From the NCBI GenBank assembly GCA_947630025.1, contig CANRFZ010000008.1, forward strand, positions 1-64,000: 64,000 nt of DNA, in the 5' to 3' direction. Shown here piece after piece: positions 46,701-54,184 of the stretch. The stretch's first letter is position 1, and every line of letters begins with the position of its first letter. The notes beneath the pieces were generated by a model. The model searched no databases, was not told the DNA's origin, and saw only the letters and a list, made by a program, of their open reading frames with translations. The stretch comes from an uncultured Lachnospiraceae bacterium. GTDB lineage: Bacteria > Bacillota > Clostridia > Lachnospirales > Lachnospiraceae. Position numbers and translations under genes: made by a program.

Positions 46701-48364
46701 ATATCGTCCCGGATGCCGGTGAGCTTCTCGATTTCATACGGGATAGGCACCTCGGGATTGACAAATGTGGAGAAGCGGTCTATCACCGCACCGCCGCATA
46801 CCTTCACCGCGCCGATCTCGATGATGCGGTTTTCCACCGGGGAAAAGCCCGTCGTCTCGATATCGAACACGACGAAATCCTGCGTAAAATCCTGCCCTTT
46901 TTCATTGGTGGCGATCTCGTGCAGATCGTCCACCAGATAAGCCTCCACGCCGTAGATCACCTTAAAGAAATCCTGCTTGTCGGGATGCGGATCGCCCGCC
47001 TCCGTCCGTCTGGCCTTCTCCGCCTTCCACAGATCCTCCCAGACATGGTTGGCGTCGGGGAAAGACTGCACCACGCCGTGGTCGGTGATGGCGATCGCCG
47101 GATGGCCCCACTGATAGGCGCGTTTCACGATGTCCTTGACCTCGGATACGCCGTCCATATCGCTCATCTTCGTATGGCAGTGCAGCTCCACCCGCTTGCG
47201 GCTGCTGTGGTCCATACGCGAGACGGTGAAATCGGGAATCCGCCTGATGCCTGACACGGAGCCCAGCGTCAGCTCGTGGTCGAAACTGTCCATCACGGTC
47301 ATGCCTTTGATTTTTACAAAGGCGCCCGGTTTGATAACACTCGTTATTTCATCTACCTGCTCCGTGCCGACAAAGAGCTTGAAAGCGATCGTATCCGTAA
47401 AGTCCGTGATATGGCAGATCAGGATCGTGCGGTCGTTTCTGATGTCGCGCCTGTCCATAAAGATAATCCTGCCGCGGATCACGACGTCTCCCATCTCGCC
47501 TATGATGTCGCTGATCGGAATCGCCTCTCCGTCGAAGTCCCTGCCGTACAGGACGTCGGGATCGTCGGAGCGGCGGAGCGGTTTGGAGGCGCCGTTCCGG
47601 TCCGCCTTTCTGCCCGCTTTGTCCGCAGGCGTCTTCCTGCCGCCGGACGGCGCGCTGCCCTTGTCTGCCGCGCCTCTGGCTGCCGTTTGATTCGCCGTTT
47701 GATCCGTCGTTCCGTCCGGCCCTGCCGCATCCGTTACTGCCGCTGCCGTCTCCGCCTTGCCCGCGTCCGCGCGCCCGCCGCCGTACCCGGCTCTGGCGGA
47801 GATCTCCGCCACCTGCATGGCCAGCCTGTGCTCGCTCTCCTTGGCGTGCCTGCTCTCGGCCCGCTCCCGGTAGACCGCCCGGATCTCGATGGGAAGGGCG
47901 CAGCGCTCGTGGTAGATCTTGTCCAGAATCCTGATTAACTCCCCGGACTTCTCCCGGCTCAGGACGGAATCCTCCAGCGTCAGCACCAGACCGCCGTCGT
48001 CCGTAAACTCCATATCCGCGTTTTTGAACAGATTGTACTCCACCGGAGAGTATTCCCGCAGCTCCAGCAGGATGCTGTCGCGGTAGGCGTCCATCAGCTT
48101 CTGCGGCGTATACTGCGCGGACAGGCGGAACCGCTCGTAGATCTTGATGACCATCGTCTCCCGCGGAAAGAACTGCTTCTTGATCTCCGTCTCCGCCTTT
48201 AGGATGTCTTCCTTCTGAATCAGCCTGTCCGCGGCGATATAAATGCGCAGAAAGTCCTTCCGCTTCGTGACGGAAACTTTCTCCACCTCGATTTCTTCAT
48301 ATAATTCACGCAGGCCGCTCTCCAGCTCCAGCGTCGGAAAAACGTCAAAAAATTTCTTAGTCAT
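43793..48364 (-). CDS. polC: DNA polymerase III alpha subunit, PolC type, 1523 aa
   Basis: Main replicative polymerase of low-GC Gram-positives. Order: N-terminal domains, an Ala/Gly/Asp-rich low-complexity insertion (about 185-270) that makes it longer than the usual ~1440, an OB domain, a PHP domain (VELHCHTKMSDMDGV; AITDHGVV) into which the DnaQ-like exonuclease is inserted (FVVFDIETTGFSP; HNAGFDMGFL; HHRAVDDAEA), and the polymerase with PDIDLNFSGEYQ and RRSTGQHPGGIVVLP. No intein. It follows ispG. Confidence 0.98.
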   Translation of the reverse strand: MTKKFFDVFPTLELESGLRELYEEIEVEKVSVTKRKDFLRIYIAADRLIQKEDILKAETEIKKQFFPRETMVIKIYERFRLSAQYTPQKLMDAYRDSILLELREYSPVEYNLFKNADMEFTDDGGLVLTLEDSVLSREKSGELIRILDKIYHERCALPIEIRAVYRERAESRHAKESEHRLAMQVAEISARAGYGGGRADAGKAETAAAVTDAAGPDGTTDQTANQTAARGAADKGSAPSGGRKTPADKAGRKADRNGASKPLRRSDDPDVLYGRDFDGEAIPISDIIGEMGDVVIRGRIIFMDRRDIRNDRTILICHITDFTDTIAFKLFVGTEQVDEITSVIKPGAFVKIKGMTVMDSFDHELTLGSVSGIRRIPDFTVSRMDHSSRKRVELHCHTKMSDMDGVSEVKDIVKRAYQWGHPAIAITDHGVVQSFPDANHVWEDLWKAEKARRTEAGDPHPDKQDFFKVIYGVEAYLVDDLHEIATNEKGQDFTQDFVVFDIETTGFSPVENRIIEIGAVKVCGGAVIDRFSTFVNPEVPIPYEIEKLTGIRDDMVIGADRIETVLPAFLQFAEGCTLVAHNAGFDMGFLMENCDRQGIPHDFTYVDTLNMARVVLEGQAKHTLDAVAKTLGVSLQNHHRAVDDAEATAEIFVKLTGMLAADGITTLAQVNEEGRRKRDRIVNKLPTYHCIILAKNNVGRMNLYRLVSLSHLRYFARRPRIPKSLLNEYREGLIVGSACEAGELYRAIMENKPETEIARLVKFYDYLEIQPVGNNRYMIFSDRVPNVKSEEDIMEMNRRVVRLGEQFHKLVVATCDVHFLNPEDEVYRRIIMAGQGFEDADEQAPLYLRTTEEMLQEFAYLGSSKAEEVVITNTNLIADMVDTMSPVRPDKCPPVIENSDEQLKEICYTRAHELYGNPLPQIVEDRLKKELDSIINNGFAVMYIIAQKLVWKSVEDGYLVGSRGSVGSSFVANMAGITEVNSLSPHYLCPNCHYSDFDSDEVKAYSDGAGCDMPDKNCPVCGQPLKKDGFGIPFETFLGFKGDKEPDIDLNFSGEYQSKAHRYTEVIFGSGQTYRAGTIGTLADKTAYGYVKKYYEERGRHKRSCEINRIVAGCTGVRRSTGQHPGGIVVLPMGEDINSFTPIQHPANDMTTDIVTTHFDYHSIDHNLLKLDILGHDDPTMIRMLQDLTGVDPVSIPLDDPGVMSLFASTEALGITPEQIGGCKLGCMGVPEFGTDFVIQMVLDAKPACFADLVRISGLSHGTDVWLGNAQALIEEGKATISTAICCRDDIMLDLIRHGMEPSLAFTIMESVRKGKGLKPEWEEAMLAAGVPDWYIWSCKKIQYMFPKAHAAAYVMMAWRIAYFKINYPLAYYAAYFSIRASAFSYEIMCQGQEHLESVMEDYRRRSDTLSKKEQDTYKDMKIVQEMYARGFTFVPIDLFTAKSRQFQIVDGKLMPSINSIEGVGPQVADAIVEAVKDGPFLSRDDFRERAKAPKTVVDLMGSLGLLGDLPESNQISLFDLVG
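47334..47347. repeat. ATAAC-ACTC-GTTAT palindrome (perfect copy)
   Basis: Inside polC (OB-domain codons). Member of the window-wide family. Confidence 0.7.
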
Positions 48365-48404
48365 CGTCCTGTCATCCCCATCTTGCGCCGCACTGCCAAA
48401 GCTA

Positions 48405-49460
48405 TTATGCCTCCCAGTGGAGCAGCTCGTCCCGCAGCGTATCCAGCAGCCGGTCCTCCGGCACTTTCTTAATGATCTCGCCGTGCCGGATCAGCAGGCC
48501 CTCGCCCTGCCCGCCGGCGATGCCGATATCCGCTTCTCTGGCTTCACCCGGCCCGTTCACCGCGCATCCCATCACGGCCACTTTGATATCCAGCGGGATG
48601 TCCGCCGCCATCTCCTCCACCTGATTGGCCAGACCGATCAGGTCGATCTGTGTCCGCCCGCAGGTGGGGCAGGAAACCACCTCGATGCCGCCTTTGCGCA
48701 GCCCCAGCGTGCGCAGAATCAGCTTGGCGGAGCGGATCTCCTCCACGGGATCGCCGGTCAGCGATACGCGGATCGTGTCGCCGATGCCCTGATGGAGTAT
48801 CAGCCCCAGACCGATGGCGGATTTGATATTGCCGCTCTGCACCGTGCCGGACTCGGTGATCCCCACATGGAGCGGGTGATCCGTCCTGCCGGCCAGCAGC
48901 TCATGGGCGCGGACGCACATCAGCACGTCCGACGATTTGATGCTGATGACCAGATTGTCGTAACCCATATCCTCGATCATGCCCGCCTGCGCCAGCGCGC
49001 TCTCGACGATTCCCTCCGCCGTCACGCCGTGGTATTTCTCCACCAGCTCCTTTTCCAGCGAACCGCTGTTGACGCCCACGCGGATGGGGATGTGCCGCTC
49101 CCTCGCCGCCGCCACGACCTCTACGACCTTATCCCTGCCGCCGATATTGCCCGGATTGATGCGGATCTTGTCGGCACCGTTCTCGATCGCCGCGACCGCC
49201 ATCCGATAGTCAAAATGGATGTCCGCCACCAGCGGGATATGAATCTGCTTCCGGATCTCCCCGACCGCCCGGGCGCTCTCCTCGGTGGGAACCGTGCAGC
49301 GGATGATCTCGCAGCCCGCCTTCTCCAGTCTGAGGATCTGCGCCACGGTAGCCGCCACATCCTCCGTCCGCGTGTTGGTCATGGACTGAATCGCGATCGG
49401 GCTGCCGCCGCCGATCACCCTATCCCCGATCTTCACTTTTTTTGTATGTTCACGGTGCAT
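48405..49460 (-). CDS. ispG: 4-hydroxy-3-methylbut-2-enyl diphosphate synthase (flavodoxin), 351 aa
   Basis: Iron-sulfur enzyme of the MEP isoprenoid pathway. Start set at MHREHTKKVKIGDRVIGG (49460), 8 bases after GGAGG. Motifs: GGGSPIAIQSMTNT, GCEIIRCTVP, LVADIHFDYRMA, and Fe-S cysteines in SCPTCGR and GCAVNGPGEA. Co-oriented with polC, 40 bp apart. Confidence 0.97.
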   Translation of the reverse strand: MHREHTKKVKIGDRVIGGGSPIAIQSMTNTRTEDVAATVAQILRLEKAGCEIIRCTVPTEESARAVGEIRKQIHIPLVADIHFDYRMAVAAIENGADKIRINPGNIGGRDKVVEVVAAARERHIPIRVGVNSGSLEKELVEKYHGVTAEGIVESALAQAGMIEDMGYDNLVISIKSSDVLMCVRAHELLAGRTDHPLHVGITESGTVQSGNIKSAIGLGLILHQGIGDTIRVSLTGDPVEEIRSAKLILRTLGLRKGGIEVVSCPTCGRTQIDLIGLANQVEEMAADIPLDIKVAVMGCAVNGPGEAREADIGIAGGQGEGLLIRHGEIIKKVPEDRLLDTLRDELLHWEA

Positions 49461-49496
49461 ACTGTTTTCCTCCATAGATTGTTGCCGTCTTTTTTT

Positions 49497-49525
49497 ATCA
49501 TACTATATCTAGCGGAACACATCAA
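49497..49525 (-). promoter_or_regulatory. Promoter of ispG-polC
   Basis: TTGATG (49520-49525), 17 bp, TATGAT (49497-49502). It directly follows the kinase stop codon, leaving no room for a terminator. Confidence 0.75.
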
Positions 49526-50566
49526 TTAAGAATATTGCACAAATTTCTCCGGACGGATTTCCTCCTCCTGCCCTTCCGTCAGCCACACCTTCTGTTCCAC
49601 CATCCTGACAAAACTCTTTTTCCGCAGGACAAGCCTCTGCCTTCTGCACCGCAGAACCGCCTTTTTGACATCCGCCGCGACCTGATAGCGCTTCTCCGGC
49701 TCCCTGTTCATACACTTTACAATCATCTTTTCAAACGCCGCCGGCAGGAGCGGCTGGAAACTCCGCACGGAAAACATCGTGTAGGGCGGTTTGGCCGGGT
49801 CCGAGGCGGTGACGATATAATAGAGCACCCTCCCCAGCGCATAGATATCGCTCCGCTCATCCGCATAAATGCCGCATCCGCCGTCCGCATAAATGCTGCA
49901 TCCGCCGTCCGTGCCGCCCTCTCCCGTCTGTTCCGGCGCCGCGTATCCCGGCGTCGCCGCCATCCGGCGCGCTCCGTGCCCGTCGAAACTGTGCTGCGCC
50001 GCCCCGCCGAAATCCACCAGCCGCAGCCGTCCGTCCGGGCACACGATAAGATTGTCCGGCTTTAAGTCTCTATAAATAACGGGTGTTTTTCTTTCGTGCA
50101 GATAGCACAACACATCCGCAAGCTGCGCCGCCCAGTCCAGCGCCTGCCGCGGGCCCGCATAGCCGTTCCGCTCGATATAGCCGCGCAGCGTGTCGCCGCG
50201 GATATACTCCATGACCAGATACCACGCGCCGTCCCATGTCAGCTCGTAGACGACGGGCAGCATCGGATGGGAGAGGCGCTGTAGAAATTCCGCCTCCTGT
50301 TTCAGCCCGGAGGCGGCCCTTTTCACGGCCACCTGACGCCCCAGATCCTCGTCCGCCGCCAGATATACCGCTCCCTCGCCGCCCCGCCCGAGCTGCCTGA
50401 TAATCCGGTATTTACCGATATAGCTATAGGTTTCGTTCCTGCTATATGCCTCGTTCCTGCTATGGATTTCGTTTTTGTCGCAGGTTCCGTTCGTATCGTA
50501 TGTTTCGCTCTTGTCGTGCGTTTCGTTCTTGTCGCGTGTTTCGTTCTTATTATATATTTCGCTCAT
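49526..50566 (-). CDS. Soluble Hanks-type Ser/Thr protein kinase with hexapeptide-repeat N-terminus, 346 aa
   Basis: Residues 2-48 are about eight degenerate six-residue units of the form (D/S)KNET(Y/H) (NKNETR, DKNETH, DKSETY, SRNEAY, SRNETY), rich in Thr/Ser. The kinase domain follows: P-loop LGRGGEGAVYLA (60-67), Lys82 in VAVK, YRDLKPDN (catalytic Asp167; HRD reads YRD), DFG at 185-187, and GYAAPEQ. There is no membrane segment and no PASTA domain, unlike PrkC. A C-terminal basic stretch ends the chain. It follows the PP2C gene, so kinase and phosphatase are probably a pair. Confidence 0.92.
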   Translation of the reverse strand: MSEIYNKNETRDKNETHDKSETYDTNGTCDKNEIHSRNEAYSRNETYSYIGKYRIIRQLGRGGEGAVYLAADEDLGRQVAVKRAASGLKQEAEFLQRLSHPMLPVVYELTWDGAWYLVMEYIRGDTLRGYIERNGYAGPRQALDWAAQLADVLCYLHERKTPVIYRDLKPDNLIVCPDGRLRLVDFGGAAQHSFDGHGARRMAATPGYAAPEQTGEGGTDGGCSIYADGGCGIYADERSDIYALGRVLYYIVTASDPAKPPYTMFSVRSFQPLLPAAFEKMIVKCMNREPEKRYQVAADVKKAVLRCRRQRLVLRKKSFVRMVEQKVWLTEGQEEEIRPEKFVQYS

Positions 50567-50574
50567 CTCAATCC

Positions 50575-50649
50575 TTTCCCTGTATTATTTCCCTGTATTA
50601 TTTCCCTGTATTATTTCCCGGTATAATTTCACCGATATTATTTCACCGC
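50575..50649 (-). repeat. 13-bp tandem repeat across the PP2C stop codon
   Basis: About five and a half units of TTTCCCTGTATTA (plus-strand reading), three identical. The most PP2C-proximal units contain the final GCGGTGAAATAA of the gene; the array fills the gap to the kinase and ends at its ribosome site (GGGAAAGG). Confidence 0.93.
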
Positions 50650-51357
50650 TTTTAAGTACACCGCGGACAGATTATCCCGCTCTCCGCGCTTCCTGCAGGC
50701 TTCGCCGATCTCCCGCAGCCTGCGCTCTATCTGCATCTGTCCGTCGATCTGCCGCGGGCAGAGCGTCTGCGCCAGTTCCGAAGCGTCCGCCTTTCTCCGG
50801 AAACCGTCGCTGCACAACAGAAAGCCCTGCCCCGGCCGCACCGTGCCGGTTTTAAAATCCGGCCTCTCATAGCCGAAGCTCCCCACGCACTTAGTCAGCC
50901 GGTGTCCGTCCCGGACATGATCGACGGTCACGCAGTTGATCCCCTTACGGCCCGCATACAGATGGTACATCCTGCTGTCGCCCAGATGCCAGCACAGATA
51001 AATCTTTTCCCACAGGACGAGCACCGTCATCGTCGTACCCATCCCCGCGCCCTGTCCTGCGGCGTAGTCCGCCAGATACTCCTGCATATGGTACACGAGC
51101 CTGTCCAGCGACCGTCGGATCACCCAGACCGGCTTCCGCTTCCGTACCGCCCGCAGCAGCGTGTCATAGAACCACTCCTGCAGCCTCCGCGTCACGTAGC
51201 CGCTGGCCCTCTCGCCCTGCGCCATTCCTCCCATGCCGTCGCAGACCGCCGCCATCGCGATTCTGCCGCGGGCCGTCAGCACCCGGAGCAGCACGACGGA
51301 ATCCTGATTCACCGCCGCACCGCCGCGCTCCCAATATACGCCTGTCAGATACTTCAC
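50638..51357 (-). CDS. PP2C-family Ser/Thr protein phosphatase, 239 aa
   Basis: Starts at GTG 51357, 6 bases after GGAG. Metal-binding motifs: NQDSV, VCDGMGGMAQGE, GTTMTVLV, HLGDSRMYHL, LLCSDGF and ERDNLSAVYL, all expected for a PP2C. Cytoplasmic. It should reverse the action of the adjacent kinase. The pair is set between rseP and ispG, not near rsgA as in Bacillus. Confidence 0.94.
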   Translation of the reverse strand: MKYLTGVYWERGGAAVNQDSVVLLRVLTARGRIAMAAVCDGMGGMAQGERASGYVTRRLQEWFYDTLLRAVRKRKPVWVIRRSLDRLVYHMQEYLADYAAGQGAGMGTTMTVLVLWEKIYLCWHLGDSRMYHLYAGRKGINCVTVDHVRDGHRLTKCVGSFGYERPDFKTGTVRPGQGFLLCSDGFRRKADASELAQTLCPRQIDGQMQIERRLREIGEACRKRGERDNLSAVYLKAVK

Positions 51358-51649
51358 GTTTTACTCCTTTCCTCTCACGGCAGACACTTTCGCCGCCTTT
51401 GCCCGGCAATAGCGCTGCCGATGCCGTTTCCCGGCAATAACGCCTTTGCCTTTCTATCGTACCGTTTCCTATTTCGAAACCTTGCGGGACTCCCGCAGGA
51501 ACTTTGTAAGGGTTCGGAACGAACCCTGATGTGAGTCATTGACTCGTAATGACGGATACCGCACCGTCTCGATAGCCGTCGCAACGTGATGCCCGACTTA
51601 CGGCGACACTTTCTTTTTTTATAGTACCACGCTTATAGTCAAATAGCAA
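51358..51649 (-). promoter_or_regulatory. PP2C promoter and long, strongly folded leader
   Basis: TTGCTA (51644-51649), 17 bp, TACTAT (51621-51626). The ~255-nt leader holds a series of hairpins: GTCATT/AATGAC with inner GAGTC/GACTC (51528-51552), AGGGTTCG/CGAACCCT (51508-51527), TTGCGGGA/TCCCGCAG (51482-51499), and two GCCGGG elements. No protein frame is supported. It is not a riboswitch class I recognise. Confidence 0.5.
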
Positions 51650-51696
51650 TACCAAAACAGACCGAAAAAAAATCTACACGATACTCAAACAGGCAG

Positions 51697-51737
51697 AAAA
51701 AAACCGCAGCCGGGAATCCCCCTCCCAGCTACGGTTT
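51697..51737 (-). terminator. Intrinsic terminator after rseP
   Basis: AACCGTAGCTGGGA pairs with TTCCCGGCTGCGGTT, followed by a T7 run (51697-51703). Ends the pyrH-to-rseP transcript. Confidence 0.85.
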
Positions 51738-51772
51738 GTATGAGCCATCTCTCTAATGCCTGCAACCTAAAT

Positions 51773-51804
51773 CATTCCGGAAGAATTGCGGCGCAATTCT
51801 TTTA
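51773..51804. repeat. Dispersed palindromic repeat, copy 2
   Basis: CATTCCGGAAGAATTGC, GGC, GCAATTCTTTTA (approximately); matches 7249-7280 except for the loop. It lies between the rseP stop and its terminator. Confidence 0.7.
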
Positions 51805-51836
51805 TAACCTTCGGCTATCGCTTCTATCTATAACAC

Positions 51837-52964
51837 CTATCTGATAATTTTCATAATGTCGTTATACATGATAAATACCATCAGCAGCATGAGCACCACC
51901 AGCCCGGCGAAATGGATCATGCCCTCTTTTTCCGGCGGAACGGGCTTGCCGCGCACCACCTCCACGAGCATAAAGAGCAGCCGCCCGCCGTCCAGCGCAG
52001 GCAGCGGCAGCAGATTTAAGATGCCCAGATTCACCGACAGAAGCCCCACGATCTCCAGCACTGTCAGGATCGCCGAGGACGTGCCGTAGTTGGTCTCCGC
52101 CTGCTCGTAACTTTCCCCCACAAACTGCGCGATGCCGATAGGCCCCGACACGTCATCCTTGGTGAAACGGCCTTTCAGCAGCATCCCCAGACTCTTGTAG
52201 GTAGTCTTCACGGAGTACCCCACCTCATAAAAGCTATAGCGGAACACCTGCAGCGCGCTGCAGTCAAGATACGCCCCGGGCCCCTGAATCCCGATATAGT
52301 AACGGCCATCCTGCCGGTCATACTGCGGCGTCACCGCTGCGACGCCCTCCTGTCCGTTCCGCTCGTAGTGAATGGTCAGCGTCTCGCCCATGTTCATCTG
52401 GGAAATCACCTGTACTTCCCGGTAAAAGTGAATCCGCTCATGGTTGATGCGCGTGATCACATCGCCGTCCGCAAGCCCCGCCTGCTCAGCCGCAGAACCC
52501 TCCACGATATGCCCGATCACCGGCAGATCGGCCCCTGCGAACGCGGTCAGCACCAGCGCCACCAGATATGCCAGAATAAAATTAAAGAAAGGCCCCGCAA
52601 ACACCGTGGCGATCCGCTTCCACACGCCCGCCTCCGCAAAGGCGACGCCGTCCGATTTCTCCCTGTTCTCTCCGCTCTCTCCGGGAAACGGCGTCCCCTC
52701 CGGCTCGTCGGCCTTATCCTGCGCCGTGACGCCGTCCTCGCCGTCAAACATACAGGCGCCGCCGATCGGCAGCAGCTTCAGCGAATATTTGATGCCTTTT
52801 CTCCGAAAGGAAAAGAGCGTCGGGCCCATACCCACCGCAAACTCCAGCACGCGGATGCCGTTCCGCCTGCCGATCAGGAAATGCCCGAACTCATGGGAAA
52901 TCACGACGGCTCCGAACACGATTAAAAATAAAATAACAGTCCTTATCAAATCTCTACTCTCCAA
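51837..52964 (-). CDS. rseP: RIP metalloprotease (site-2 protease), 375 aa
   Basis: Intramembrane protease that cuts anti-sigma factors and signal-peptide remnants. Zinc motif HEFGH at about residues 24-28, a PDZ domain in the middle, and NLLPLPALDGGRLLF with the third ligand. An acidic insert (about 85-115) follows the second hydrophobic region. The start overlaps dxr by 11 bp and carries a one-mismatch ATAAC-N4-GTTAT copy (52933-52946). Confidence 0.96.
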   Translation of the reverse strand: MESRDLIRTVILFLIVFGAVVISHEFGHFLIGRRNGIRVLEFAVGMGPTLFSFRRKGIKYSLKLLPIGGACMFDGEDGVTAQDKADEPEGTPFPGESGENREKSDGVAFAEAGVWKRIATVFAGPFFNFILAYLVALVLTAFAGADLPVIGHIVEGSAAEQAGLADGDVITRINHERIHFYREVQVISQMNMGETLTIHYERNGQEGVAAVTPQYDRQDGRYYIGIQGPGAYLDCSALQVFRYSFYEVGYSVKTTYKSLGMLLKGRFTKDDVSGPIGIAQFVGESYEQAETNYGTSSAILTVLEIVGLLSVNLGILNLLPLPALDGGRLLFMLVEVVRGKPVPPEKEGMIHFAGLVVLMLLMVFIMYNDIMKIIR

Positions 52965-54153
52965 ACTTCAGCTTAATATATTCATAGGTTTCCGCTTCCG
53001 TCTCCAGAATCCGCTCCACCGTGGGATCGTCCGTAACCCGGTGGTTCTCCATGGCGGCCTCGATCAGCTCCGGTATCTGCAGGAACGAAATCTTTTTTTG
53101 CAAAAAAAGCGCCACCGCCTTTTCATTGGCGGCATTGAACACCGTCGGCAGCGTTCCGCCCCTGCGCGCGGCCCGGTATGCCAGCGCCAGCCCGCGGAAT
53201 GTCTCCGTGTCCGGTTCCTCAAACGTAAGCTGCCCCAGCCGGAAGAAATCGACTCTGGGCGTGTTCATCGGCCTTCGGTCGGGATAGAACAGCGCATACT
53301 GGATCGGCAGCTTCATGTCCGGCATTCCGAGCTGCGCCATGATGCCGCCGTCGGCAAACTCCACAGCCGAGTGGATGATGCTCTGGGGATGCACGATCAC
53401 CTGAATCTGCTCCAGCCCCACATCAAAGAGCCACCGCGCCTCCATCACCTCCAGCCCTTTGTTGACCAGCGTCGCGGAGTCGATCGTCACCTTTTTGCCC
53501 ATAGACCAGTTGGGGTGTTTCAGGGCGTCCTCCACAGTCATATCCGCAAGCTGCTCCCGCTTCCTGCCGCGGAACGGCCCGCCCGACGCGGTCAGCAGGA
53601 TCTTTTCCACCCGCGATCTGTTTTCGCCGTGGAGCGATTGAAAAATCGCACTGTGCTCGCTGTCCACGGGCAGGATGGAAACGCCCCTGCGCGCCGCCAG
53701 CGGCATGATGATGTGTCCCGCCGTCACCAGCGTCTCCTTATTGGCCAGCGCGATGGTTTTGCCATGCTCGATCGCCTCTATCGTGGGCCTGATACCGATC
53801 ATGCCCACAATCGCCGTCACCAATACATCCGCTTCCTCCTGCGCCGCCGTTTCCAGCAGGCCGTCCATGCCGCAGACGACCTTCACGGGCAGATCCGCTA
53901 CGCGCTGCCGCAGATCGTCCGCCGCCTCGCTGCTCCACATGGCCGCCAGCCGCGGACGGAACTCCCGTATCTGTCGTTCCATCAGCGCCGTGTTCGTGCC
54001 GGCGGCTAGCGCAGTCACTTCCAGATCCCGCTCTTTGCGGACGATTTCCAGCGTCTGCGTGCCGATGGAGCCGGTGGAACCGAGGATGGCGATCCGCTTG
54101 GGCGCTCCGCTATATTGTGTCGTTTCCGTCTTTTTCTCAATGTTTGTCGTCAT
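52954..54153 (-). CDS. dxr: 1-deoxy-D-xylulose 5-phosphate reductoisomerase, 399 aa
   Basis: Second MEP-pathway enzyme, NADPH-dependent. Motifs: ILGSTGSIGTQTLE, LANKETLVTAG, PVDSEHSAIFQ, LTASGGPFRG, and HPNWSMGKK. The first ~15 residues before KRIAILG are a non-conserved extension. Confidence 0.98.
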   Translation of the reverse strand: MTTNIEKKTETTQYSGAPKRIAILGSTGSIGTQTLEIVRKERDLEVTALAAGTNTALMERQIREFRPRLAAMWSSEAADDLRQRVADLPVKVVCGMDGLLETAAQEEADVLVTAIVGMIGIRPTIEAIEHGKTIALANKETLVTAGHIIMPLAARRGVSILPVDSEHSAIFQSLHGENRSRVEKILLTASGGPFRGRKREQLADMTVEDALKHPNWSMGKKVTIDSATLVNKGLEVMEARWLFDVGLEQIQVIVHPQSIIHSAVEFADGGIMAQLGMPDMKLPIQYALFYPDRRPMNTPRVDFFRLGQLTFEEPDTETFRGLALAYRAARRGGTLPTVFNAANEKAVALFLQKKISFLQIPELIEAAMENHRVTDDPTVERILETEAETYEYIKLKFGE

Positions 54154-54184
54154 GTATTTCCTCGCTTCGGCGCGTTTACGCCTG

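Noticed and set aside
45386..47254. 622-codon plus-strand open frame
   Set aside because: Shadow of polC; no recognisable domain or start signal. The same applies to 13052-14455 (over ppk1) and 17519-19249 (over DUF815/pheA).
43793..48364. Intein or frameshift in polC
   Set aside because: The extra length is a low-complexity insertion; no splicing motifs occur and the frame is continuous.
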